A stretch of 64,000 nt of DNA from Halorubrum sp. CSM-61 (GTDB lineage: Archaea; Halobacteriota; Halobacteria; Halobacteriales; Haloferacaceae), in the NCBI RefSeq assembly GCF_003781945.1, contig NZ_RJJW01000002.1, positions 378,205-442,204 on the forward strand. Reading direction: 5' to 3'. The notes below the pieces were generated by a model. That model made no database searches. It had not been told where the DNA came from and saw only the letters and a list, made by a program, of their open reading frames with translations. Positions 9,113-18,195 of the stretch are shown piece by piece (positions within the stretch are counted from its first letter, which is position 1; every line of letters starts with the position of its first letter). Both the position numbers and the translations under genes were made by a program.

Positions 9113-10171
9113 ATGACCGAAGACGACACGCAGACGTTCGACTCGACAGTATACTACGACGAAGACGCGGACGAGGAGGCGATCGCCCACAAGACCGTGG
9201 CCGTGCTCGGCTACGGGTCGCAGGGCCACGCGCACGCGCAGAACCTCTCCGAGAGCGGGGTCGACGTGATCGTCGGCCTCCGCGAGGACAGCTCCTCGCG
9301 AAGCGCCGCCGAGAGCGACGGGCTCCGCGTGGAGACCCCCGCGGACGCGGCCGCCGAGGCCGACATCGTGAGCGTCCTCGTACCCGACACGGTCCAGCCG
9401 GACGTGTACGAGAACGCCGTCGAGCCGAACCTGGACGCGGGCGACACGCTCCAGTTCGCGCACGGGTTCAACATCCACTACAACCAGATCCAGCCGCCCG
9501 AGGACGTCGACGTGACGATGGTCGCGCCGAAGTCGCCGGGCCACCTCGTGCGCCGGAACTACGAGAACGACGAGGGGACCCCAGGCCTGCTGGCGGTGTA
9601 CCAGGACGCGACCGGCGACGCCCACGACGAGGGGCTCGCCTACGCGGCCGCGATCGGCTGCACCCGCGCCGGCGTCGTCGAGACGTCGTTCCGCGAGGAG
9701 ACCGAGACCGACCTGTTCGGCGAGCAGGCCGTCCTCTGTGGCGGCGTCACCTCGCTCGTGAAGCAGGGGTACGAGACGCTGGTCGACGCCGGCTACTCCC
9801 CGGAGATGGCGTACTTCGAGTGTCTCAACGAGCTCAAGCTCATCGTCGACCTGATGTACGAGGACGGGCTCGGCGGCATGTGGGACTCCGTCTCCGACAC
9901 CGCCGAGTACGGCGGGCTCACGCAGGGCGACGTGGTCGTCGACGAGCACGCCCGCGAGAACATGGAGGAGGTCTTAGAGAAGGTCCAGAACGGCGAGTTC
10001 GCCCGTGAGTGGATCTCCGAGAACCAGGCGGGGCGACCCTCCTACACCCAGCTCCGGACCGCGGAGAAGAACCACGAGATCGAGGCCGTCGGCGAGGAGC
10101 TTCGCGGCCTGTTCGCGTGGCAGGAGGAGAGCGAAGAAGACGAGGAGGAGAGCGCCGAGGTGTCCGCCTGA
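9113..10171 (+). CDS. ilvC: Ketol-acid reductoisomerase
   Basis: Isomerises and reduces acetolactate/acetohydroxybutyrate with NAD(P)H and Mg2+. A 352-residue class I enzyme: the Rossmann motif [13 protein letters not shown] (about residues 34-46), [12 protein letters not shown], then the metal-binding/catalytic helical domain with [13 protein letters not shown] and [18 protein letters not shown] short acidic haloarchaeal C-terminal tail ([15 protein letters not shown]) is present. Its TGA overlaps the ATG of the micro-ORF at 10171 (TGATG). Confidence 0.97.
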   Translation: MTEDDTQTFDSTVYYDEDADEEAIAHKTVAVLGYGSQGHAHAQNLSESGVDVIVGLREDSSSRSAAESDGLRVETPADAAAEADIVSVLVPDTVQPDVYENAVEPNLDAGDTLQFAHGFNIHYNQIQPPEDVDVTMVAPKSPGHLVRRNYENDEGTPGLLAVYQDATGDAHDEGLAYAAAIGCTRAGVVETSFREETETDLFGEQAVLCGGVTSLVKQGYETLVDAGYSPEMAYFECLNELKLIVDLMYEDGLGGMWDSVSDTAEYGGLTQGDVVVDEHARENMEEVLEKVQNGEFAREWISENQAGRPSYTQLRTAEKNHEIEAVGEELRGLFAWQEESEEDEEESAEVSA

Positions 10172-10245
10172 TGGGCGTACGCGGCGACGCGAACGGGCCC
10201 CACGACACCGCACAGCCCACGCGTCACGCGGGTGAGCGCCCATGA
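10171..10245 (+). CDS. Micro-ORF bridging ilvC and leuC
   Basis: A 24-residue [24 protein letters not shown] plus ERP. Its ATG shares a base with the ilvC stop (TGATG, 10169-10173) and its TGA overlaps the leuC ATG (ATGA, 10242-10245). Overlaps at both ends, exactly filling the gap, suggest either a real small protein or a translational relay carrying ribosomes from ilvC into leuC. No domain is recognised. Confidence 0.5.
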   Translation: MGVRGDANGPHDTAQPTRHAGERP

Positions 10246-11663
10246 GCGAGGGGACGCTGTACGACAAGGTGTGGGACCGCCACAAGGTGACGCGGCTGCC
10301 GACCGGCCAAGACCAGCTGTTCGTCGGGCTCCACCTCGTCCACGAGGTCACCAGCCCGCAGGCGTTCGGCATGCTGAAGGAGCGCGGACAGGAGGTCGCG
10401 TTCCCGAAGCGCACGCACGCGACGGTCGACCACATCGTGCCGACCGGGAACCGCGACCGGCCCTACCGCGACGAGGCGGCCGAGAGCATGATGGCGGAAC
10501 TGGAGGAGAACGTCCGCGGCTCCGGCATCGAGTTCTCCGACCCGGACTCCGGGAATCAGGGGATCGTCCACGTCATCGGGCCGGAGCAGGGGCTCACCCA
10601 GCCGGGCATGACGATCGTCTGCGGGGACTCGCACACGTCGACGCACGGCGCGTTCGGCGCGCTGGCGTTCGGCATCGGAACCTCGCAGATCCGCGACGTG
10701 CTGGCGACCGGCTGCGTCGCGATGGAGAAACAGAAGGTCCGAAAAATCGAGGTCACGGGCGAGCTCGGCGAGGGCGTCACCGCGAAGGACGTCATCCTCA
10801 CGATCATCGGGAAGCTCGGGACCGACGGCGGCGTCGGCCACGTGTACGAGTACGCCGGCGAGGCCATCGAGAGCCTCGGGATGGAGGGGCGGATGTCCAT
10901 CTGTAACATGTCGATCGAGGGCGGCGCCCGCGCGGGGTACGTCAACCCCGACGAGACCACCTACGAGTGGCTGCGGGAGACGGACGCCTTCGCCGACGAC
11001 CCCGAGGAGTTCGAGCGGCTGAAACCCTACTGGGAGTCGATCCGGACCGACGACGACGCCGAGTACGACGACGTGGTCACCATCGACGGCTCGGCGATCG
11101 AGCCGACCGTGACGTGGGGGACCACGCCCGGGCAGACCGCGGGGATCACCGAGCCGATCCCGGACCCCGACGACCTGCCCGAGGAGGACCGAGATACGGC
11201 GCGGCGCGCACAGAAGCACATGCGCGTCGAGCCCGGCGACACGATGGAGGGGTACGACATCGACGTGGCGTTCCTCGGCTCGTGTACCAACGCGCGCCTG
11301 AAGGACCTCCGCGAGGCCGCGGCGTTCGTCGAGGGCCGCGAGGTCGACGACGACGTGCGCGCGATGGTCGTCCCCGGCAGCCAGCGCGTTCGCGACGCCG
11401 CGGAGGCCGAGGGGCTCGACGAGGTGTTCAAGGAGGCCGGCTTCGACTGGCGCGAGCCCGGCTGTTCGATGTGTCTCGGCATGAACGACGACCAGCTGGT
11501 GGGCGACGAGGCGAGCGCCTCCTCGTCGAACCGGAACTTCGTCGGCCGGCAGGGCTCGAAGGACGGGCGCACCGTGCTGATGAGTCCGATCATGGTCGCG
11601 GCCGCGGCGGTGACCGGCGAGGTCACCGATGTCCGCGAGATGGAGGAGGTGGCGACCGTATGA
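10242..11663 (+). CDS. leuC: 3-isopropylmalate dehydratase, large subunit
   Basis: Aconitase-family [4Fe-4S] enzyme isomerising 2- to 3-isopropylmalate with LeuD. At 473 residues it is the normal length. It opens with [13 protein letters not shown], then VDHIVPTGN (substrate region) and [13 protein letters not shown]. The cluster ligands are in [10 protein letters not shown] and, near the end, GCSMCLGMN (two cysteines), followed by [12 protein letters not shown]. It starts inside the micro-ORF stop and ends overlapping the leuD start (ATGA). Confidence 0.97.
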   Translation: MSEGTLYDKVWDRHKVTRLPTGQDQLFVGLHLVHEVTSPQAFGMLKERGQEVAFPKRTHATVDHIVPTGNRDRPYRDEAAESMMAELEENVRGSGIEFSDPDSGNQGIVHVIGPEQGLTQPGMTIVCGDSHTSTHGAFGALAFGIGTSQIRDVLATGCVAMEKQKVRKIEVTGELGEGVTAKDVILTIIGKLGTDGGVGHVYEYAGEAIESLGMEGRMSICNMSIEGGARAGYVNPDETTYEWLRETDAFADDPEEFERLKPYWESIRTDDDAEYDDVVTIDGSAIEPTVTWGTTPGQTAGITEPIPDPDDLPEEDRDTARRAQKHMRVEPGDTMEGYDIDVAFLGSCTNARLKDLREAAAFVEGREVDDDVRAMVVPGSQRVRDAAEAEGLDEVFKEAGFDWREPGCSMCLGMNDDQLVGDEASASSSNRNFVGRQGSKDGRTVLMSPIMVAAAAVTGEVTDVREMEEVATV

Positions 11664-12316
11664 GCTCGCCCGAGTTCAGCGACGGCGAGGCGCCGGCCGA
11701 GAAGGTCACCGAGGTCTCCGGCACCGGGATCCCGGTCCGGGGCAACGACATCGACACCGACCAGATCATCCCGGCGCGGTTCATGAAGGTCGTCACCTTC
11801 GACGGGCTGGGCCAGTTCTCCTTCTTCGATCAGCGGTTCGACGACGAGGACGAGGAGAAGGACCACCCGTTCAACGAGGAGCAGTACCGCGGCGCGAACG
11901 TTCTGGTGGTCAACCAGAACTTCGGCTGCGGCTCCTCGCGCGAGCACGCCCCGCAGGCGCTGATGCGCTGGGGGATCGACGCGGTCGTCGGCGAGTCGTT
12001 CGCGGAGATCTTCGCGGGCAACTGCCTCGCGCTCGGCGTCCCCACGGTCACGGCCGATCAGGAGGACATCGAGGCGCTACAGGACTACGTCGAGGCCAAC
12101 CCGGACGCCGAGGTCGACATCGACGTGGCCGCGGAGACGATCGCCTACGGCGACACCGTGATCGACGCGACGGTCCACGACGCCCAGCGGAAGGCGCTCG
12201 TCGAGGGGGTCTGGGACACCACGGCGCTGATGGGCGCGAACGAGGGTGCGGTCCGCGAGACCGCCCGGTCGCTGCCGTACGTTCCGGCCGAGCACATTCC
12301 GGGGGACGAGGCGTGA
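11660..12316 (+). CDS. leuD: 3-isopropylmalate dehydratase, small subunit
   Basis: The 218-residue swivel-domain partner of LeuC. Diagnostic stretches are [15 protein letters not shown] and [19 protein letters not shown], followed by [15 protein letters not shown] roughly 25-residue acidic N-terminal extension precedes the fold. It overlaps leuC by four bases and leuB by four bases (GTGA at 12313), consistent with one polycistronic message. Confidence 0.96.
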   Translation: MSSPEFSDGEAPAEKVTEVSGTGIPVRGNDIDTDQIIPARFMKVVTFDGLGQFSFFDQRFDDEDEEKDHPFNEEQYRGANVLVVNQNFGCGSSREHAPQALMRWGIDAVVGESFAEIFAGNCLALGVPTVTADQEDIEALQDYVEANPDAEVDIDVAAETIAYGDTVIDATVHDAQRKALVEGVWDTTALMGANEGAVRETARSLPYVPAEHIPGDEA

Positions 12317-13311
12317 GCCACGAGGTCGTCGTCATCGAGGGCGACGGGATCGGCCGCGAGGTCGTCCCGGCCGCCGTCGAGGTGCTGGAGGCGCTCCCGG
12401 TCGACTTCGAGTTCGTCGAGGCCGAAGCCGGCGACGCGGTAAAGGCGGAGACCGGCGAGGCGCTCCCGGCGGAGACGTACGAGCTCGCGGCCGAGGCGGA
12501 CGCGACGCTGTTCGGCGCGGCCGGCGAGACCGCCGCCGACGTCATCCTCCCGCTGCGCGATGCGGTCGACTCGTTCGTCAACGTCCGGCCCGCGAAGGCG
12601 TACCCCGGCGTCGACGCGGTCCGGCCGGAGACGGACGTGGTCTTCCTCCGCGAGAACACCGAGGGCGTCTACGCCGGCCACGAGGACCGACTCTCCGACG
12701 ACCTCTCGACGCTGACGCGGGTCGTCACCTCGTCGGCCTCCCGCGAGCTCGCGGAGTTCGCCTGCGAGTTCGTCGCGGACGGTCGGGGGCCCGGCGGCGA
12801 CGCCGAGGAGGGGTTCACCGTCGCGCACAAGGCGAACGTGATGCGCGAGACCGACGGTCGGTTCCGCGAGGAGGTGCTCGCGGTCGCCGAGGCGCGCGGC
12901 GTCGACGCCGACGAGGAGCTGATGGACGCGTTCGCGACGAAGCTCCCGCTCGACCCGAGCCAGTACGGCGTGATCGTCTGTCCGAACCTCGCGGGCGACG
13001 TGCTCTCCGATCTGGCCGCCGGGCTCGTCGGCGGGCTCGGCCTGCTTCCGTCGGCCAACATCGGGCACGACAACGCGCTGTTCGAGCCGGTCCACGGCAC
13101 CGCGCCCGACATCGCCGGCCAGGGAGCAGCCAACCCGACCGCGGCGATCCTCTCGGCCGCCATGCTGCTGGAGTACCTCGGCCACGTCGAGGAGGCTCAG
13201 CGGGTACGCGACGCCGTGGAGGGCGTGCTCTCCGACGGGCCGCGGACCGGCGACCTCGGCGGCGACGCGGCGACCGACGAGGTCACCGCGGCGATCGCCG
13301 ACCGGCTGTAG
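12313..13311 (+). CDS. leuB: 3-isopropylmalate dehydrogenase
   Basis: Oxidatively decarboxylates 3-isopropylmalate, completing the leucine branch. The product has 332 residues. Motifs: [12 protein letters not shown] at the N-terminus, [12 protein letters not shown] (substrate-binding), [12 protein letters not shown], and the metal/NAD region [21 protein letters not shown], then [15 protein letters not shown]. The start is a GTG (12313-12315) overlapping the leuD stop; there is no better ATG. Isocitrate/homoisocitrate dehydrogenases are the alternative, but the operon fixes the role. Last gene of the cluster. Confidence 0.93.
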   Translation: MSHEVVVIEGDGIGREVVPAAVEVLEALPVDFEFVEAEAGDAVKAETGEALPAETYELAAEADATLFGAAGETAADVILPLRDAVDSFVNVRPAKAYPGVDAVRPETDVVFLRENTEGVYAGHEDRLSDDLSTLTRVVTSSASRELAEFACEFVADGRGPGGDAEEGFTVAHKANVMRETDGRFREEVLAVAEARGVDADEELMDAFATKLPLDPSQYGVIVCPNLAGDVLSDLAAGLVGGLGLLPSANIGHDNALFEPVHGTAPDIAGQGAANPTAAILSAAMLLEYLGHVEEAQRVRDAVEGVLSDGPRTGDLGGDAATDEVTAAIADRL

Positions 13312-13405
13312 GCCGCGATCGTCGCCGCTTCTTCTGCGTGCCATTCAGTCGCTCGACCGCGGGCGAACCACAAGAAAGGAAACCCTGCGGCCCGTCGGCT
13401 CGCGT

Positions 13406-13786
13406 ATGAGCAACTACGAAGTCGCGATGGAAGCCGCCTGGTTGGTCCGTGACGTCGAGGAGACCGACGACGCCATCGGCGTCGCGGTCAGCGAAGCCGG
13501 AAAGCGACTCAACGAGACGGACAAGCAGTACGTCGAGGTCGAGCCCGGCGTCACCGGCTGTCCGGTCTGCGGGGAGCCGTTCGACGCCGCGTTCCTCGCC
13601 GCGAACACCGCCCTCGTCGGGCTCCTCTTGGAGATCGACATCTTCAACGCCGACAGCGAGGAGCACGCCGAGCGGATCGCGAAAAGCGAGGTCGGCGGCG
13701 CGCTCCGCGACGTTCCCCTCGAGGTCATCGAGGTCATCGAGACCGAGGGCGACGAGGAGGACGCCGACGTCGGCGCCGGGGAGTAA
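13406..13786 (+). CDS. DUF555 (UPF0212) protein
   Basis: A 126-residue conserved archaeal protein of unknown function. It has a single zinc-ribbon-like CPVCGEPF (about residues 52-59) and a conserved start MSNYEVAMEAAWLVRDVEETDDAIGVAVSEAGKRLN, which is the DUF555 signature as I remember it. The C-terminus is acidic. It is a separate unit 94 bases after leuB. Confidence 0.8.
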   Translation: MSNYEVAMEAAWLVRDVEETDDAIGVAVSEAGKRLNETDKQYVEVEPGVTGCPVCGEPFDAAFLAANTALVGLLLEIDIFNADSEEHAERIAKSEVGGALRDVPLEVIEVIETEGDEEDADVGAGE

Positions 13787-13875
13787 GGCTTCGTTCGGTG
13801 GCTTGACCCGGAGACCGCTCCCGCGAAATCGGTCGTTGCCGAAACCTTTTCTAATAACCCGGAGTTATCCAGCGT

Positions 13876-14415
13876 ATGGAACTCCCGACGCCACAGGACC
13901 TCCGCGAGCGGCGGACGACGCTGGAGCTGACGCAGAGCGAGCTCGCGGACGCGGCCGACGTCTCACAGCCCCTCATCGCGCGGATCGAGGGCGGCGACGT
14001 CGACCCGCGGCTCTCGACGCTCCGCCGGATCGTCAACGCGTTACAGGAGGCGGAGGGCGAGGTCGTTCGCGCGAGCGACCTGATGAACGAGACGGTGATC
14101 AGCGTCGCGCCCGACGACGCGGTGCGCGAGGCGGTCGAGTTGATGGAGGAGGAGGCGTACTCGCAGCTCCCGGTGTTACAGAACGGCGTTCCGGTCGGCT
14201 CGATCAGTCAGGGCGACGTGGTCCACGCCGGCGAGAACGTCGGGGACCACCCCGTCAGCGAGGTGATGAGCGAGTCGTTCCCCACGGTCGCGCCGGGCGC
14301 GACCGTCGACGAGGTCCGGAACCTACTCGACCACTACAAGGCGGTGATGGTGACCGACGGCGGCGAAACGGTCGGGATCATCACCGAGGCCGACATCGCC
14401 GCGCACCTGTCGTAG
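13876..14415 (+). CDS. XRE-type HTH and CBS-pair regulator
   Basis: A 179-residue cytoplasmic transcription regulator. The N-terminal Xre helix-turn-helix (DLRERRTTLELTQSELADAADVSQPLIARIEGGDVDP, residues about 8-45) is followed by two CBS repeats (VISVAPDDAVREAVELM...QLPVLQNGVPVGSISQGDVV and SFPTVAPGATVDEVRNLL...AVMVTDGGETVGIITEADI). CBS pairs in such archaeal proteins usually bind adenosyl ligands. The target is unknown. The ATG is preceded by AT-rich sequence (CTAATAACCCGGAGTTAT), a likely promoter. Confidence 0.85.
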   Translation: MELPTPQDLRERRTTLELTQSELADAADVSQPLIARIEGGDVDPRLSTLRRIVNALQEAEGEVVRASDLMNETVISVAPDDAVREAVELMEEEAYSQLPVLQNGVPVGSISQGDVVHAGENVGDHPVSEVMSESFPTVAPGATVDEVRNLLDHYKAVMVTDGGETVGIITEADIAAHLS

Positions 14416-14471
14416 GGCGACGTCTTCGGACGAGACGTCGGCGGAAAACGAGAGGCCCGAGCCGCCCGCGG

Positions 14472-14669
14472 TCACTCCTCCCTGCGCTCCGAGAGCCGCT
14501 CCCAGATCTCCGTGCAGCCGGCCCCGTCCTCGATGTCGTCGAGGTGGCCCGTGCCGTCGTCGGGCTCGGCGTCCGTCTCCTTTTCCGGCTCCGCGTTCTC
14601 TTCCCGCTGGTCGCTCTCGATCGCTTCTCGCTCGTCATCGGTCGTTCGGGGATCGCTCCGCTGCGTCAT
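14472..14669 (-). CDS. Small acidic hypothetical protein
   Basis: A 65-residue, highly charged protein (MTQRSDPRTTDDEREAIESDQ...GHLDDIEDGAGCTEIWERLSERREE). The acidic middle looks disordered, while the C-terminal DGAGCTEIWERLSE looks like a short helix with one cysteine. It overlaps the stop of the upstream small gene by four bases (ATGA), which supports both being translated. Function not recognised. Confidence 0.6.
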   Translation of the reverse strand: MTQRSDPRTTDDEREAIESDQREENAEPEKETDAEPDDGTGHLDDIEDGAGCTEIWERLSERREE

Positions 14670-14794
14670 CGGTCCTCCGGGGCGTCGTCGAAGAGCTCGG
14701 GCGCCACGTCCGCGGACGCGTGCTGTCTGTACTCGCCGTCGTCGACCGGGCTGTCGGGTGGATCGTCACTGGAGTCGGGAACCGAGTCGGTCAT
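14666..14794 (-). CDS. Small acidic protein, coupled to downstream gene
   Basis: A 42-residue ORF (MTDSVPDSSDDPPDSPVDDGEYRQHASADVAPELFDDAPEDR). It has strong haloarchaeal acidity, and its TGA (14666-14668) overlaps the ATG of the next small gene. The overlap plus the composition supports a real two-gene unit. No domain recognised. Confidence 0.5.
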   Translation of the reverse strand: MTDSVPDSSDDPPDSPVDDGEYRQHASADVAPELFDDAPEDR

Positions 14795-14939
14795 TACGAC
14801 GCCGTACACGCGGACGAGCGATAAGTACCGACACACGAGTAAATTGAACCACTACTCCCGGATACCGGATTTCGTGTCCGGTAGTTCGGAAGCTAATTTA
14901 ACGGAGAATCGGCGTGCAGTCGGTCGGTTTCCCATTCTC

Positions 14940-15317
14940 GTGGCGTCATCGAAACGGTCGCCGATTGCGACCACCGCCACCCATTGGGTCGTCGCGAGCG
15001 AATCGGGGGATGTGACAACTCGACTGCGCGTCCTCGACGACGGGGCGTGGATCTCCGTCAACGACGCCCGGGAAGTACGTGTCAGCGAACTGTGGCGCCT
15101 CGACGCGCCGGATCTGTGCGAGTGCGCGCTCAGCGATCTGGTCGTCGAGAACTTCCAGTCGGTCGGCGTCGACGGCCCGACGGTGGAGGTGCGAGTCTAC
15201 GGTCAGTGTATCGCGTGCGGGGTGTCGGGAACTACCGGCTGGATCCCCGTCGGGCGGGTACGCGGTGGCGAGTTCGCCGAACTCGACCGATCCGCGGTTC
15301 GCCGCGTGCGGCGGTGA
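14940..15317 (+). CDS. Cysteine-containing hypothetical protein
   Basis: A 125-residue protein with the GTG start at 14940, the only reasonable start before the conserved-looking core (HWVVASESGDVTTRLRVLDDGAWISVNDAREVRVSELWRLDAPDLCECAL). Two cysteine pairs, CEC (about residue 60) and CIAC (about 90), could bind a metal. I do not assign a function. It lies 92 bases before the siroheme reductase gene on the same strand, so a link to that enzyme is possible but unproven. Confidence 0.55.
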   Translation: MASSKRSPIATTATHWVVASESGDVTTRLRVLDDGAWISVNDAREVRVSELWRLDAPDLCECALSDLVVENFQSVGVDGPTVEVRVYGQCIACGVSGTTGWIPVGRVRGGEFAELDRSAVRRVRR

Positions 15318-15409
15318 GTGTAGCGGCAACACGTGCCAGATCGGTGGGGCACCGGGGAAGGTTGACGCCACGCCGTCAGCTATGTGGGCGTCGGGTGTAG
15401 GGGCTCTCG

Positions 15410-17212
15410 ATGCCAACGGACGTCGAGAACTGGAAATCGGAGGTGTACGGGTCGGAGATCCGCGACCGCCTGTTCGAGTTCGCCGAGGAGGGATACGACT
15501 CGATCCCGGACGACGAGCGGGACGCGTGGTTCGAGCGCTTCAAGTGGTGGGGCCTGTACCACCAGCGGAACGGACAGGAGGGGTACTTCATGATGCGGAT
15601 CGGGACGCCGAACGGCGTGCTCGAACCGGGACAGCTCCGGACCGTCGGCGAGATCGCCGACGAGTACGCCCGCGGCCCCGGGGTGAACCCGATCTTCGGC
15701 GACGCGTACGCGGACTTCACCACCCGGCAGTCGATCCAGCTCCACTGGATCGAGCTGTCGGACGTGCCGGCGATCTTCGAGAAACTGGAGGAGAACGGGC
15801 TCTCGACCCAGCAGGCCTGCGGGGACTCCTGGCGGAACATCGTCGGAAACCCGGTCGCCGGGAAGGACGGACAGGAGGTGATCGACGCGTGGCCGGTCAT
15901 CCGGGAGCTCAACGAGACGTTCAAGGGGAACGACGACCACGCGAACCTCCCGCGGAAGTGGAAGGTGTCCGTGACCGGCTCCGCCGACGGCTCCGGGCAG
16001 GGCGACATCAACGACCTCGCGTTCGAGCCCGCGTACAGGGCGGTCGGCGGAGGCGGTAGCGGATCCGGGGACGGCCGAGACCGCGACGGCGACGGGGGCG
16101 AAAGCGAGGACGCCGTCGGCTTCAACGTCCGCGTCGGCGGCGGCCTCGCGCGCAACGAGCCCCGGCTCGCCCGCGATATCGACGTCTGGGTGCCCCCCGA
16201 GCGGGTGCCGGACGTGGCCGGCGGGCTCTCCGCGCTGTTCCGCGACTACGGCGACCGCGAGGACCGGTACAACGCCCGGATCAAGTTCCTCGTCGACGAG
16301 TGGGGCGCGGAGAAGGTCCGCGAGAGGCTTCAGGAGGAGTACGTCGACTTCGAGTTAGAGACCGCCGGCCGCGACGTGCGCGAGGAGTACACCTACAACG
16401 CGGGCGAGGGCGAGCGCAACGACCTTATCGGCGTTCACGACCAGAAGGACGGGACGAATTTCGTCGGGCTGAACGTGCTCGTCGGGCGGATGGGCGCCGA
16501 CGACGTGCTCGAACTGGCCGACCTCGCCGAGGAGTACGGCTCCGGCGAGGTCCGCCTCTCCCAGCGGCAGAACGTCATCGTCACCGACGTGCCCGACGAC
16601 ACCCTCGACGACTTCCTCGACGAACCGCTGCTCGATCACTACTCACCTTCGCCCTCGCCGTTCATGCGCGGCTCGGTCGCGTGTACCGGCACGGAGTTCT
16701 GCTCGCTGTCGATCGTCGAGACGAAGAACCGGCAGGTCCGGTTCGCCCGCTGGCTGAAGGCGAACGTCGACCTCCCGGCCGACGTCGACGAGTTCCACAT
16801 TCACCTCTCCGGCTGTACGGCCTCGTGCGCGCAGCCGCAGATCGCCGACGTGAGCCTGCGCGGGATGAAGACTCGCAAGAACGGGGACCCCGTCGAGGCG
16901 CTCGACGTGGGCCTCGGCGGCGGGCTCGGCGAGGACCCGCAGTTCGCGCGCTGGGTCACCCAGCGCGTCCCGGTCGACGAGGTGCCGGGCGCGATCGCCA
17001 ATCTGGTCGAGAGCTTCGCCGCCGAGCGCGACGAGGGCGAGTCGTTCCGGGCGTTCGTCGCTCGCCACGACGACGACGAGCTGGACGCCTTCGTGGACCC
17101 CGAGGAGACCGACTACGAGGACCCATTGATGTACAACACGAAGCGCACGTGGTACCCCTACGCCGAGGACGACTCGATGGAGGACGCGCCGCCGACGCCG
17201 GCGGACGACTGA
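15410..17212 (+). CDS. Siroheme [4Fe-4S] nitrite/sulfite reductase
   Basis: A 600-residue ferredoxin-type assimilatory reductase of nitrite or sulfite. It has two ferrodoxin-like half repeats (RQSIQLHWIELSDV and RQNVIVTDVPDD). The siroheme/cluster ligands are in CTGTEFC (about residues 424-430) and GCTASC (about 466-471), fitting the C-x5-C and C-x3-C pattern. An insertion rich in glycine and aspartate (about residues 205-228) separates the halves. No nitrate reductase or transporter gene is adjacent, so sulfite reduction is as likely as nitrite; the sequence alone does not decide. Confidence 0.88.
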   Translation: MPTDVENWKSEVYGSEIRDRLFEFAEEGYDSIPDDERDAWFERFKWWGLYHQRNGQEGYFMMRIGTPNGVLEPGQLRTVGEIADEYARGPGVNPIFGDAYADFTTRQSIQLHWIELSDVPAIFEKLEENGLSTQQACGDSWRNIVGNPVAGKDGQEVIDAWPVIRELNETFKGNDDHANLPRKWKVSVTGSADGSGQGDINDLAFEPAYRAVGGGGSGSGDGRDRDGDGGESEDAVGFNVRVGGGLARNEPRLARDIDVWVPPERVPDVAGGLSALFRDYGDREDRYNARIKFLVDEWGAEKVRERLQEEYVDFELETAGRDVREEYTYNAGEGERNDLIGVHDQKDGTNFVGLNVLVGRMGADDVLELADLAEEYGSGEVRLSQRQNVIVTDVPDDTLDDFLDEPLLDHYSPSPSPFMRGSVACTGTEFCSLSIVETKNRQVRFARWLKANVDLPADVDEFHIHLSGCTASCAQPQIADVSLRGMKTRKNGDPVEALDVGLGGGLGEDPQFARWVTQRVPVDEVPGAIANLVESFAAERDEGESFRAFVARHDDDELDAFVDPEETDYEDPLMYNTKRTWYPYAEDDSMEDAPPTPADD

Positions 17213-17258
17213 CGGTACCGGATCGCCCACTCCACGTGAACGCCGTCGTGGCCCGCAC

Positions 17259-17879
17259 TCAGTCGGACACGCGGAAGGTCCGCGTGGTGTCTCTGTCGCC
17301 TCGGACGACGTCGACCTCGGCGAGGCCCAGCGAGGTGAAGACCCGGCTCCAGTCCCGGTAGTAGAGGGGGGTGTCGTCGTCGACGTAGTTCACGTCCGGA
17401 TCGGACGGCGACGATTCGCGTACCGGCTTCTCGATCTCCGCCGTGACGAGGAGGTCGTCGGTGATCCGAGCGATCTCCTCGAAGACCCACTCGACGTCGG
17501 GATGGAGGTGTTGGAGCGTTTCGACCGAGTAGACCGCGTCGAACCGCCCGTCGTCGAACCCCTCGATGACGTCCTCTATCGCGCCGCAGTGAAACGTTCC
17601 CTCGGCGGCGAGGTCGGGATAGGTCTCCCGCATCGTGTCGAACGCCTCGCAGTTGATGTCGACGCCCGAGAGGTTCCCGAAGCCGTCGGCGGCGAGGTGG
17701 TGGAGGTGACGGCCCGAGCCGCAGCCGAGTTCGAGGACGGCCGCGTCGCGGCCGAGGTGCTCGCGGAGGGTATCGCGGACCAGCGCACTCGTCTCGTTGG
17801 GACCGTAATGCGCGTAGTACGCCGGCGAGTATTCGCCCGTCCGGTTCGTCCACGTGTCTCGGACGGTATCGGGATTCAC
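17259..17879 (-). CDS. Class I SAM-dependent methyltransferase
   Basis: A 206-residue protein with motif I LELGCGSGRHLHHLA (about residues 49-63), an acidic motif II (LSGVDINCEAF), and DAVYSVETLQHLHPDVEWVFEEIARI as the motif-IV region typical of Methyltransf_11/25 proteins. The substrate is not evident. It is convergent with the reductase gene (46 bases apart). Confidence 0.8.
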   Translation of the reverse strand: MNPDTVRDTWTNRTGEYSPAYYAHYGPNETSALVRDTLREHLGRDAAVLELGCGSGRHLHHLAADGFGNLSGVDINCEAFDTMRETYPDLAAEGTFHCGAIEDVIEGFDDGRFDAVYSVETLQHLHPDVEWVFEEIARITDDLLVTAEIEKPVRESSPSDPDVNYVDDDTPLYYRDWSRVFTSLGLAEVDVVRGDRDTTRTFRVSD

Positions 17880-18012
17880 GTGTAGTGACGCTGGACGGAG
17901 ATGTATAACCTCGTCGGACGGGGGCTCACGCTCTCGAAAGGGCGCTCCCAGTCGCCAATCCGATTTCGTCGCTGACCGGACGCGTCGAGATCACAATAAA
18001 CGCCGACTGCGA

Positions 18013-18192
18013 CTATCTATAAACGATGTGCGGTGGCGCGTGCCTGCGAGGCCGCACCGCGGTCGAGGCGAGCGGTTCGAGGAGGATGTCGATGACGTCG
18101 TTACAGCCGACGCCGAGCCCTCGGACGTCGTCGTCTTCCATCAGGTCGTAGGTCACGCGGTCCGGACGGCCGCTGTCGCGGACCGCCGCCGT
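18013..18192 (-). pseudogene. XdhC/CoxI-family remnant
   Basis: The minus frame reads VRDSGRPDRVTYDLMEDDDVRGLGVGCNDVIDILLEPL, which matches the core of XdhC-type molybdenum-hydroxylase maturation proteins (YDL-x-DDD-x-GLG-x-GC-G/N-x-ID-x-LLEPL). It is bounded by an upstream in-frame stop near 18190 and ends at 18013 after unrelated sequence, with no start codon or C-terminal Rossmann domain. It is a decayed fragment. The rest of 17880-18195 holds nothing else I can support. Confidence 0.6.
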
Positions 18193-18195
18193 CCG

